From positions 1 to 6,070 of the forward strand of contig CADBUD010000109.1 of assembly GCA_902797785.1 (NCBI GenBank): DNA of 6,070 nt, given 5' to 3'. Source of the DNA: an uncultured Lachnospiraceae bacterium (GTDB lineage Bacteria; Bacillota; Clostridia; Lachnospirales; Lachnospiraceae). Of this stretch, positions 1 to 5,962 are shown one piece after another (positions within the stretch are counted from its first letter, which is position 1; every line of letters begins with the position of its first letter). The translations under genes and the position numbers were made by a program. The notes under the pieces are model-generated. The model made no database searches, was not told the origin of the DNA, and worked only from the letters and a program-made list of their open reading frames with translations.

Positions 1-1076
1 CAAAAACGGATGAAGGCTCAAAGACGGATCCGGATGCGCTCGGGGATTTGGCTGTATTTACAGTAACTGCCGATGGTTACCGTGGAGAATATGACGGGGA
101 ATATCACGGGATTTATGTAAGTACAGCGGAAGAAGGAGCAAACATCACCTATCGTGCTGCAGATCAGGATACCTACCATGCCTTGGCTCCATCATATAAA
201 GATGTCGGGACATATCCGGTGTATTATAAGATAACAAAAGAAGGATACAAAGAAGAAACAGGGATGGAAGTCATTGAAATCCAGAAGGCAAATAACAGCT
301 GGGTCATGAATTTAGAATGCACGGATCTGACCGTTGGTGAGGAGCCGGAGCCTTATGCAGAGCCAGTATTTGGAACGGCAGTTTATTTGTATTCTCTCAG
401 CAGAGAGGGAGAATATACCAAAGAGCATCCAACGGCAGCCGGAATCTATTTTGTCAAGGCAGAAGTAAAGGAAACAGAAAATTACAGCGGCTTGACCAGC
501 ATCGTGTCATTTCAAATTTTGAAAAAAAATGAACCTGTTCTGTCAGAGCAGAAGATCAGTCTTGCTTCGCAGAAGGTAAAAACGGTGTATTCAAAAAAAT
601 CCATGCAGATCAATGCAAAGAATTTGACCGTGCCGAATGCCGCCCTGAGCTATCGAAGCTCGAATACCAAGGTGGCAAAGGTGAATCAGAGCGGAAAAGT
701 CACATTTCAGGGCGTGGGAACAGCAGTCATTACGATTACGGCACCGGAAGTCTCCGGAAAATATAAAAAGGCGGAGAAAACCATGACAATCAAGATTCTT
801 CCGGCAAAGGTAGTTCTTTCGTCTTGCAAGGCGTCTTCCGGGAGAAAGCTGACAGTAAAATGGAAAAAGACACCATGTTCCTACTATCAGCTGCAATACG
901 CGAAGAATAAAAAGTTCAAGAAAGCAAAGACAATAAAGATCAAATCGGGACAGGTGAAAAAAGTCCTGTCAAAACTAACGAAGGAAAAAACATATTATGT
1001 AAGGATACGCGCATGCTCCTCCGTTGGAAAAGGAAGCTTTAGCAGGATCTTATCAGCAAAGATATATACTCGTTAA
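1..1076 (+). CDS. C-terminal part of a large Ig-like/fibronectin-like surface protein (5' end outside window)
   Basis: The frame with codons starting at position 3 is open back to the window edge, so this is the last 357 residues of a longer protein. The TTG at 48 is not a credible start and has no ribosome binding site. Numbering from position 3, two related Ig-like modules occupy about 16-95 and 96-175. Both have spaced Tyr/Gly positions, an aG-x-Y-x-V strand (GTYPVYY, AGIYFVKAEV) and an ending like EIQKA or FQILKK. A Big_2-type domain follows at about 184-266 (SYRSSNTKVAKVNQSGKVTF, then GTAVITITA). A fibronectin III-like domain closes the protein at about 270-357 (LTVKWKK, YYVRIRA). Such arrays are typical of exported cell-surface or adhesin proteins of Gram-positive gut bacteria. 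No LPXTG sorting signal or C-terminal membrane segment is present, so any anchor must be elsewhere. The final Tyr-Thr-Arg-stop is encoded by the 58-bp repeat. The domain style is fairly certain; the ligand or function is unknown. Confidence 0.8.
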   Translation, partial: KTDEGSKTDPDALGDLAVFTVTADGYRGEYDGEYHGIYVSTAEEGANITYRAADQDTYHALAPSYKDVGTYPVYYKITKEGYKEETGMEVIEIQKANNSWVMNLECTDLTVGEEPEPYAEPVFGTAVYLYSLSREGEYTKEHPTAAGIYFVKAEVKETENYSGLTSIVSFQILKKNEPVLSEQKISLASQKVKTVYSKKSMQINAKNLTVPNAALSYRSSNTKVAKVNQSGKVTFQGVGTAVITITAPEVSGKYKKAEKTMTIKILPAKVVLSSCKASSGRKLTVKWKKTPCSYYQLQYAKNKKFKKAKTIKIKSGQVKKVLSKLTKEKTYYVRIRACSSVGKGSFSRILSAKIYTR

Positions 1077-1122
1077 CGTAAAACGTTGCCGGTTTTCGCT
1101 AACAGTATAAAAATGATGCGCA
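1065..1122 (+). repeat. 58-bp palindromic interspersed repeat, copy 1
   Basis: This copy matches 3064-3121 at 54 of 58 positions with no gaps, and the similarity stops abruptly at both ends. It contains an imperfect hairpin. TATACT 1065-1070 pairs with AGTATA 1104-1109, GTTA 1072-1075 with TAAC 1100-1103, CG 1077-1078 with CG 1097-1098, and AAAAC 1080-1084 with GTTTT 1092-1096. A conserved single-stranded tail, AAAAATGATGCGCA type, follows. The first twelve bases serve as the last codons and TAA stop of the upstream surface-protein gene. No T-run follows the hairpin, so it is not a classical intrinsic terminator. Confidence 0.8.
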
Positions 1123-1166
1123 AATGGTGCAAAGTGTACGAGCAGGTTCGTGCACGATCATGCGCA
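1117..1166 (+). promoter_or_regulatory. Nested inverted repeat in the aminopeptidase 5' leader
   Basis: GTGTACGA (1134-1141) can pair with TCGTGCAC (1148-1155) across a 6-base loop, 8 pairs including one G-U. This is enclosed by two copies of TGCGCA (1117-1122 and 1161-1166), which is self-complementary and could form an outer 6-pair stem. The 3' outer arm abuts the AGGAAAGG ribosome binding site, so folding might affect translation. This is inferred from pairing only. The outer TGCGCA at 1117-1122 is also the end of the 58-bp repeat. Confidence 0.35.
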
Positions 1167-1173
1167 GGAAAGG
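1167..1173 (+). promoter_or_regulatory. Ribosome binding site that fixes the aminopeptidase start
   Basis: The purine run AGGAAAGG (1166-1173) ends 9 nt before the ATG at 1183. The upstream in-frame GTG at 1150 has no such site and would add 11 residues (ending RRNR) not expected in the family, so the ATG at 1183 is preferred. Confidence 0.6.
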
Positions 1174-1182
1174 CGGAACAGA

Positions 1183-2985
1183 ATGAGAAAAGAACGAATC
1201 GAACGGCTCAGAGAACGGATGAGGGAGGAGAACATGGATGCCTATTATATTCCAACAAATGATTTTCATGGTTCGGAATACATCCATGAACATTTTAAAG
1301 CGAGGGAATATTTTTCTGGATTTGACGGTTCTGCGGGAACTTTGGTCATTACCGGGAAGGAAGCAGGACTTTGGACAGATGGACGCTATTTCCTTCAGGC
1401 GGAGGAGCAGCTGAAGGGGAGTGGGATTACGCTCTATCGTTCCGGGGAAGAAAAGGTTCCTACAATTTCGGAATATTTAAAAACAACACTGCGACCGGGA
1501 CAGGTTCTGGGCATGGATGGAAGACTGGTCTCTGCCGCATGGTATGAAGATATGGAAAAACAGCTGAAAAGAAAAGGAATCACGATGGATGGCTCCAAAG
1601 ATCTGCCAGGAGAAATCTGGGAGGAACGTCCGCCGCAGGAATTTCATTCCATCTGGCTTCTTTCGGAGCAGTATGCTGGAGAGAGCCGCCCAAAAAAGCT
1701 TCAAAGACTTCAGAAAGAACTAAAAAAGGAAGAAAGCGACGCCATTCTTTTGACCTCTCTGGATGACATTGCCTGGCTGTTCAATGCGAGAGGGAAGGAT
1801 ATCCCATGTAATCCGGTCTTTTTTTCTTATGCTGTGGTCACACAGGAACGTGCCTGGCTCTTTACCGGAGATGGATGCATTTACAAAGAAGATGCGGAAA
1901 AATTGAAAACCGAGGAGATTGTGTGGAAAAACTATTCGGAATTTCATGAGTTTGTGGAAAACCTTCCGTTTCCTTTAGAGCATCAAAGGATGCTGGTGGA
2001 TAAACATGTCATAGATTCTCTTACGCTGAAAAAATTTCCGGATACAATAGAGCTTGTGGATGTCTTCTGTCCGGTAACAAAGTGGAAGGCGCAAAAAAAT
2101 AAAATAGAATGTGAAAATGTAAAAAAAGCACATATCCAGGATGGAATTGCTGTGACAAAGTTTATTTACTGGCTGAAAAAGAATATTGGCAGCAGTCCAA
2201 TGACAGAAATTTCCGCGGCACAAAAGCTCGAAGAATATCGAAAAGAACGTGAGCATTATCTGGAACCGAGCTTTGACACCATCTGTGGATATGCGGAGCA
2301 TGGAGCAATCGTGCATTACTCTGCGACAGAAGAAACCAACGTACCTTTGAAACCGGGAAATTTTTTGTTAGTGGATTCGGGAGGGCAGTACCTCGAAGGA
2401 ACCACAGATATTACAAGAACGATTCTTTTGGGAAAGGAAGCGACAAAGGAACAAAAAAAATACTATACCGCAGTACTATGCGGAAATCTGCGTCTCGCCG
2501 CAGCTAAATTTAAACATGGCTGCAGCGGCGTATCCCTGGATTATCTGGCAAGGCAGCCATTGTGGGAACTGGGATGTGACTATAATCACGGAACCGGGCA
2601 TGGAGTGGGATATTTGCTGAATGTACATGAGCCGCCAAATGCCTTCCGCTATCGGATCTTAAAAGAAGCAGATCAAAATGCCGTTTTGGAGGAAGGAATG
2701 ATTACCTCAGATGAGCCGGGTTTTTATTTGTCGGGACAATACGGAATCCGATTAGAAAACCTGATTCTATGTGTAAAAAGAGAAAAGACAGAATATGGTC
2801 AGTTCATGGGATTTGAACCGTTGACCTTTGTACCGTTTGAAAAGGATGCCATTGATTTTGAGCAGATGACAAAAGAGGATAAAAGACTTTTGAATGAATA
2901 CCATCGGGAGGTATATCAAAAAATAGCAGACGGACTGACAAAGGAAGAACGTGAGTGGCTTGCCGGAGTATGTGAGGCGGTCTGA
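1183..2985 (+). CDS. Xaa-Pro aminopeptidase, M24B family (aminopeptidase P, long form)
   Basis: This 600-residue metallopeptidase should remove the N-terminal residue from peptides with proline in position 2, in the cytoplasm; no signal peptide is seen. The order is an N-terminal creatinase-like domain (about 1-130, with TGRY-like WTDGRYF), a second creatinase-like domain (about 150-300), the pita-bread catalytic domain (about 310-530) and a C-terminal M24_C extension to the end. Numbered from the ATG at 1183, the five metal ligands are D398 (LLVDSGG), D409 (TTDITRT), H473 (GTGHGVG), E511 (SDEPGF) and E525 (RLENL). H378 and H482 match the additional conserved histidines. Spacings (11, 64, 38 and 14 residues between ligands) follow the human XPNPEP1 pattern as I recall it. 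The length matches the long bacterial/eukaryotic aminopeptidase P rather than the roughly 440-residue E. coli PepP. It lies 106 nt after the surface-protein stop, with a repeat between, and has its own terminator. Confidence 0.95.
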   Translation: MRKERIERLRERMREENMDAYYIPTNDFHGSEYIHEHFKAREYFSGFDGSAGTLVITGKEAGLWTDGRYFLQAEEQLKGSGITLYRSGEEKVPTISEYLKTTLRPGQVLGMDGRLVSAAWYEDMEKQLKRKGITMDGSKDLPGEIWEERPPQEFHSIWLLSEQYAGESRPKKLQRLQKELKKEESDAILLTSLDDIAWLFNARGKDIPCNPVFFSYAVVTQERAWLFTGDGCIYKEDAEKLKTEEIVWKNYSEFHEFVENLPFPLEHQRMLVDKHVIDSLTLKKFPDTIELVDVFCPVTKWKAQKNKIECENVKKAHIQDGIAVTKFIYWLKKNIGSSPMTEISAAQKLEEYRKEREHYLEPSFDTICGYAEHGAIVHYSATEETNVPLKPGNFLLVDSGGQYLEGTTDITRTILLGKEATKEQKKYYTAVLCGNLRLAAAKFKHGCSGVSLDYLARQPLWELGCDYNHGTGHGVGYLLNVHEPPNAFRYRILKEADQNAVLEEGMITSDEPGFYLSGQYGIRLENLILCVKREKTEYGQFMGFEPLTFVPFEKDAIDFEQMTKEDKRLLNEYHREVYQKIADGLTKEEREWLAGVCEAV

Positions 2986-3006
2986 GGGACGACCAAATGG
3001 ATATAG

Positions 3007-3048
3007 AAAAGAGCTTCGGACGTGGGTATCACGACGAAGCTCTTTTTT
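3007..3048 (+). terminator. Strong intrinsic terminator, probably bidirectional
   Basis: AAAAGAGCTTCG (3007-3018) pairs perfectly over 12 bp with CGAAGCTCTTTT (3035-3046). An inner CGTG/CACG stem (3021-3024 with 3030-3033) closes a 5-base loop. TCTTTTTT on the plus strand ends the aminopeptidase transcript. Read on the minus strand, the hairpin is followed by TTTTCTAT, so it may also stop purC transcripts arriving from the right. Confidence 0.9.
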
Positions 3049-3063
3049 ATTGACAGTGAATGT

Positions 3064-3121
3064 TATACTCGTTAACGAAAACCGCTGCCGGTTTTCGCTA
3101 ACGGTATAAAAATGATGCGCA
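3064..3121 (+). repeat. 58-bp palindromic interspersed repeat, copy 2
   Basis: This is the better-folded copy. CGAAAACCG (3076-3084) pairs perfectly with CGGTTTTCG (3089-3097) around the tetraloop CTGC. After one A/C mismatch the stem continues as CGTTA (3070-3074) with TAACG (3099-3103). After a bulged T it continues as TATAC (3064-3068) with GTATA (3104-3108), for 19 pairs in all. The AAAAATGATGCGCA-type tail (to 3121) is identical to copy 1. It lies between the terminator and the 3' end of purC, so it would be part of purC's 3' untranslated RNA, in antisense orientation. Copy 1 has the same orientation on the plus strand. Confidence 0.8.
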
Positions 3122-3158
3122 CGGATTTTGGTCGCTGAAAGCACATAAGGCCAGGAGC

Positions 3159-4043
3159 CTATTTGGAAAGAGGAGCACCTGTCAGCAGCTCATATGCCTC
3201 CAGATATTTATCAATGGTCTTTTGAGCGATCTCCTCCGGAAGCTCCCAGTCATGTTCACCTTCATGGGATTTGAGCCAGTCGCGGGCGAACTGTTTATCA
3301 AAGGACGGCTGGGATTTGCCGGCTTCGTATCCTTCTAACGGCCAGAAGCGGGAACTGTCAGGGGTCAGCATCTCATCTCCCAGAACGATCTGTCCCGTCT
3401 CATCCAGTCCGAACTCGAATTTGGTATCTGCGATGATAATGCCCTTGGTCAGCGCATAATCCGCACATTTTTTATAAAGAGCGATGGTATAATCACGAAG
3501 CTTTGCAGCATATTCTTCTCCTTTTCCCGGAAATTCCTTTTCCAGTACCTCGATGCTTTGCTCAAAGGAGATATTTTCATCATGATCTCCTAAATCTGCT
3601 TTTGTGGAAGGAGTATAGATCGGCTCCGGAAGTCTCTGGGATTCTAATAAGCCCTCCGGAAGGGAGATTCCACAGACTTTTCCTGTTTTTTGATAGCTGG
3701 CCCAGCCGCTTCCGGTGATATAATTCCGGACGATACATTCGATCGGAAGCATGGTCAGTTTTTTGCATTTCATACTATTTCCATCAAACCGGGACTGTTG
3801 GAAAAACTCCGGCATATCCTTTACATCAACAGAAATCATATGATTTGGAACAATATCAGCCGTCAGATCGAACCAGAACTTGGAAATCTGGGTCAGGACG
3901 GTTCCTTTTTTATGGATGGTATTTTTTAAAATAACATCAAAGCAGCTAATACGATCCGTTGCGACCATGATCAGACTATCGCCGGCATCATAAATTTCCC
4001 GTACCTTACCTTCTTTTATTGGCTTCATTTCATTTGCACTCAT
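3159..4043 (-). CDS. purC: Phosphoribosylaminoimidazole-succinocarboxamide synthase (SAICAR synthetase)
   Basis: This cytoplasmic enzyme of de novo purine synthesis joins CAIR and aspartate using ATP to give SAICAR. The 294-residue product is full length for the longer PurC type. The N-terminal nucleotide-binding strand-loop is KEGKVREIY (11-18 region). The first family signature is at 99-112 (LPIECIVRNYITGS), the second at 203-212 (IIADTKFEFG), and the conserved DEMLTPDSSRFW is at 223-234. The PSTKADLGDHDENIS stretch (145-159) is also typical. The ATG at 4043 is supported by GGAGAGA (4051-4057 on the minus strand) 7 nt upstream. The gene stands alone here, without other pur genes. It is convergent with the aminopeptidase and probably uses the shared terminator at 3007-3048. 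A long structured leader lies upstream. No frameshift or missing motif is seen. Confidence 0.97.
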   Translation of the reverse strand: MSANEMKPIKEGKVREIYDAGDSLIMVATDRISCFDVILKNTIHKKGTVLTQISKFWFDLTADIVPNHMISVDVKDMPEFFQQSRFDGNSMKCKKLTMLPIECIVRNYITGSGWASYQKTGKVCGISLPEGLLESQRLPEPIYTPSTKADLGDHDENISFEQSIEVLEKEFPGKGEEYAAKLRDYTIALYKKCADYALTKGIIIADTKFEFGLDETGQIVLGDEMLTPDSSRFWPLEGYEAGKSQPSFDKQFARDWLKSHEGEHDWELPEEIAQKTIDKYLEAYELLTGAPLSK

Positions 4044-4144
4044 TTTCTTATCTCTCCATTCTTATAAGATGATACGCATGAACGAAATAGCTGATGCCAT
4101 CCACGCTGGAAATCCTCATTTTGAAATTGATTCCTGCTGGATTA

Positions 4145-4203
4145 ATGCACACAAACGCAGCTGATGGGAGTACTTGCACTCTGTGTGCCTTCGGTATGTG
4201 CAT
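4145..4203 (-). promoter_or_regulatory. Competing inverted repeats in the purC leader
   Basis: In the minus-strand transcript, the 3' segment TGTGTGCAT (complement of 4145-4153) can pair either with GCACACA (complement of 4182-4188) or with ATGCACA (complement of 4197-4203). The two pairings, 7 bp each, are mutually exclusive. This arrangement is compatible with an RNA switch or attenuator but could also be coincidental. No terminator with a T-run is formed by either. Confidence 0.3.
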
Positions 4204-4304
4204 TTTGTTACTATGAACAGCAAGGCTGCGAATCGTAACGAATAAACGGCTTTCTATTATGTTCATGAGTTGCTAATAGGTAAAAACAATACTCAACAAG
4301 TATT

Positions 4305-4333
4305 AGAATAGAGTATTTTTATAGAAAAATCAA
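4305..4333 (-). promoter_or_regulatory. Candidate purC promoter
   Basis: On the minus strand, TTGATT (4328-4333) and TATTCT (4305-4310) are separated by exactly 17 bp, resembling a sigma-A promoter. Transcription would start near 4298 and give a leader of about 255 nt. The -35 box lies about 20-30 bp from the left edge of the transposon. Confidence 0.45.
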
Positions 4334-4361
4334 GCAAAACGTAATATTTTCTTGAAAAAAT

Positions 4362-4406
4362 GGCAACCGCAATCCCACTGGCTTTAGACGGTGGGTTAAG
4401 GTTGCC
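4362..4406 (+). repeat. Left-end hairpin of the IS element
   Basis: The outer stem is GGCAACC (4362-4368) with GGTTGCC (4400-4406). The inner stem is CCCACTG (4374-4380) with CGGTGGG (4389-4395), including one T-G pair, closing the 8-base loop GCTTTAGA (4381-4388). The inner stem-loop closely matches the right-end hairpin and is the likely TnpA binding structure in single-stranded DNA. Confidence 0.8.
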
Positions 4407-4430
4407 AAAAGTAGTGGTTTGTGCTATACT
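4402..4430 (+). promoter_or_regulatory. tnpA promoter, near consensus with extended -10
   Basis: TTGCCA (4402-4407) and TATACT (4425-4430) are 17 bp apart, and TGC directly before the -10 box gives an extended -10. The expected start is 4437, the first base of the tnpA ATG. The -35 box overlaps the 3' arm of the left-end hairpin. Confidence 0.75.
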
Positions 4431-4436
4431 TTCGCT

Positions 4437-4841
4437 ATGGGAACATGGAAATCAAAAAACAGACACAAGTATTTATTACAGTATCACATTATTTTTGTGT
4501 GCAAATACAGGAAGAAGCTGCTTGCGTCACAAAAGGTATCTGATGATATCAAGCAGTTATCTTATGAGATATGTCAAAAACATAATGTTATCATCAGATA
4601 TATGGAGACGGATAAAGACCATATCCATTACATGATAGAAACCGATCCGATGATGTCTGTCAGTAAAATAGTAAATCTGATGAAGAGCTATACAACATAT
4701 CATGTTTGGAAGAAATATCCCGGTTATCTGCAGAAACAATTTTGGAAGGAGCATACCTTTTGGACAGATGGGTATTTTGCATGTAGCGTGGGAAATGTTT
4801 CGGAAGAAATGCTGAGAAATTATATAGAAAACCAAGGGTAA
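4437..4841 (+). CDS. tnpA: IS200/IS605 transposase TnpA (HUH, Y1 type)
   Basis: This 134-residue single-strand DNA transposase cuts and rejoins the element's ends through a 5'-phosphotyrosine link, acting as a dimer on subterminal hairpins. The HUH metal-binding motif is H62-I63-H64 (DKDHIHYMIE). The catalytic tyrosine is Y129 in RNYIENQ, with Q133 four residues on, the usual Y-x3-Q arrangement. Other family marks are YHIIFVCKYRKKLL near the N-terminus and FWTDGYFACSVGNVSEE at 108-124. The length is normal (about 130-155). The ATG at 4437 is chosen because family homology begins right after it. It has no ribosome binding site and coincides with the predicted transcription start, so the message may be leaderless. 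An in-frame TTG at 4419 is unlikely because it lies upstream of that start. tnpB begins 17 nt downstream, probably in the same transcript. Confidence 0.95.
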   Translation: MGTWKSKNRHKYLLQYHIIFVCKYRKKLLASQKVSDDIKQLSYEICQKHNVIIRYMETDKDHIHYMIETDPMMSVSKIVNLMKSYTTYHVWKKYPGYLQKQFWKEHTFWTDGYFACSVGNVSEEMLRNYIENQG

Positions 4842-4842
4842 A

Positions 4843-4852
4843 AAGGTGGTGA
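4843..4852 (+). promoter_or_regulatory. tnpB ribosome binding site
   Basis: AAGGTGGTGA, a near-perfect Shine-Dalgarno sequence, ends 6 nt before the tnpB ATG at 4859. It contrasts with the absence of any such site before tnpA. Confidence 0.85.
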
Positions 4853-4858
4853 TAGTCA

Positions 4859-5962
4859 ATGCTGAAGGCATATAAGTACAGGATATATCCCAATCAGGCA
4901 CAGAAGGTACAGATTGCAAAAACATTTGGTTGTTGCCGTTTTGTTTATAACCAGACACTTGCTTACCGTAAAGAAACCTACGAAAAAGAGAATAAGTCTG
5001 TCAGTAAAACAGACTGTAACAATTATTGTAACAGGAAATTAAAGAAGGAATATGAATGGCTGAAAGAAGTGGATAAATTCGCCCTGACAAATGCCATTTA
5101 TAATATGGACTCTGCCTATCAGAAGTTTTTTAAGGAACATGCAGGATATCCAAAATTTAAAAGCAAGCACGATAACCACAGGTCTTACACAACCAATCAT
5201 ACAAATGGAAACATCGCCGCAGATTTTGAGGGAGGGAAAGTGAAACTGCCAAAATTAAAGGAAGTGAGGGCAAAGCTGCACAGAAAATTTACCGGTCAGA
5301 TAAAATCAGCAACTGTTTCGCAGGTGCCAAGCGGTAAATATTATGTATCCATACTGGTAGAAACAGCACATGAAGAAATGGCACATACGGATCATAATAT
5401 CGGAATAGACCTTGGAATCAAGGATTTATGTATCACATCAGATGGGAAGGTATACGAGAATCCCGGAACAATAAAAAAATATGAGCGAAAACTAAAAAGG
5501 CTGCAAAGACAGCTGGCGCATAAAGAAAAAAGAAGCAGAAATTATTACAAGAAGAAAAAACAGATAGCAGTCTGCCATGAAAAGATAACAAATACCAGAA
5601 AGAATTATCTGCATAAGATTACGCACGAGATGATCAGCGAAAACCAAGTGATCGTTTCAGAAAATCTTCAGATAAAGAACATGGTAAAAAATCATCATTT
5701 GGCAAAATCCATACATGATGTGTCATGGTATGAGCTGACAAGGCAGCTTTGTTATAAAGCAGAGTGGAATGGAAGAATGTATATCAAGGTGGATACATTC
5801 TATGCCAGCAGTCAGCTGTGTTTCGTCTGTGGATATCAAAATGCAGAAACAAAGGATTTGGCTGTGAGAAAATGGATCTGCCCGGTTTGCGGTGCGGGGC
5901 ATGACAGAGATGTTAATGCTGCAAAAAATATACTGGCAGAAGGATTAAGGCAAATCGCATAA
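4859..5962 (+). CDS. tnpB: TnpB RNA-guided DNA endonuclease (IS605 accessory protein)
   Basis: This 367-residue protein belongs to the family from which Cas12 nucleases derive. With a guide RNA from the element's right end it is expected to cut DNA beside a short transposon-adjacent motif, which helps keep the element in the genome. The N-terminal part (MLKAYKYRIYPNQAQ, then GCCRFVYNQTLAYR) is typical of the helix-turn-helix/wedge region. The split RuvC active site looks complete: D184 in IGIDLGIKDL, E268 in VIVSENL and D351 in HDRDVNAAKNI. A zinc finger is formed by C321/C324 (LCFVCG) and C341/C344 (CPVCG). A basic helical stretch lies at about 205-250. The length is normal and the frame unbroken, unlike many decayed copies. 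It shares a transcript with tnpA, and its 3' end should overlap the guide RNA. Activity itself is inferred from the residues. Confidence 0.95.
   Translation: MLKAYKYRIYPNQAQKVQIAKTFGCCRFVYNQTLAYRKETYEKENKSVSKTDCNNYCNRKLKKEYEWLKEVDKFALTNAIYNMDSAYQKFFKEHAGYPKFKSKHDNHRSYTTNHTNGNIAADFEGGKVKLPKLKEVRAKLHRKFTGQIKSATVSQVPSGKYYVSILVETAHEEMAHTDHNIGIDLGIKDLCITSDGKVYENPGTIKKYERKLKRLQRQLAHKEKRSRNYYKKKKQIAVCHEKITNTRKNYLHKITHEMISENQVIVSENLQIKNMVKNHHLAKSIHDVSWYELTRQLCYKAEWNGRMYIKVDTFYASSQLCFVCGYQNAETKDLAVRKWICPVCGAGHDRDVNAAKNILAEGLRQIA

Larger units (their letters stand above)
4044..4350. other. purC upstream/leader region, no convincing gene
   Basis: These roughly 300 bases separate purC from the transposon. 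A 72-codon minus-strand frame (4266 to 4048) ends 4 nt before purC. It has no ribosome binding site and an unremarkable composition, so it is left as doubtful. The stretch holds several inverted repeats read on the minus strand (4145-4153 with 4182-4188 or 4197-4203; 4207-4211 with 4235-4239 enclosing CAGC/GCTG at 4218-4228; AATACT/AGTATT at 4289-4304) and a candidate purC promoter. I do not recognise a purine riboswitch core in it. Confidence 0.6.

Noticed and set aside
48..50. TTG at 48 as the start of the surface protein
   Set aside because: The frame stays open to position 3, no ribosome binding site precedes it, and the codons before it read as normal protein, so the gene simply begins outside the window.
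1065..1109. Repeat hairpin as an intrinsic terminator
   Set aside because: No T-run follows it on either strand; the clear terminator of this region is at 3007-3048.
1065..1122. The 58-bp repeat as a REP element moved by the nearby TnpA
   Set aside because: The TnpA is a canonical IS605 type paired with its own GCTTTAGA hairpins, and the repeat shares neither loop nor stem with them.
3050..3069. TTGACA followed by TATACT as a promoter
   Set aside because: The spacing is only 8 bp, far from the 17 bp needed, and TATACT is the start of the repeat.
4044..4300. Purine riboswitch upstream of purC
   Set aside because: I could not find the conserved three-way-junction core or loop-loop sequences on the minus strand.
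4360..4635. Plus-strand open frame beginning inside the IS left-end hairpin
   Set aside because: It overlaps tnpA in another frame, starts within the left-end hairpin and shows no family features; tnpA has clear catalytic motifs.
4859..5962. tnpB as a stand-alone Cas12-like effector with a CRISPR array
   Set aside because: There is no array of spaced repeats in the window, the protein is of ordinary TnpB size, and it sits next to tnpA between IS ends.
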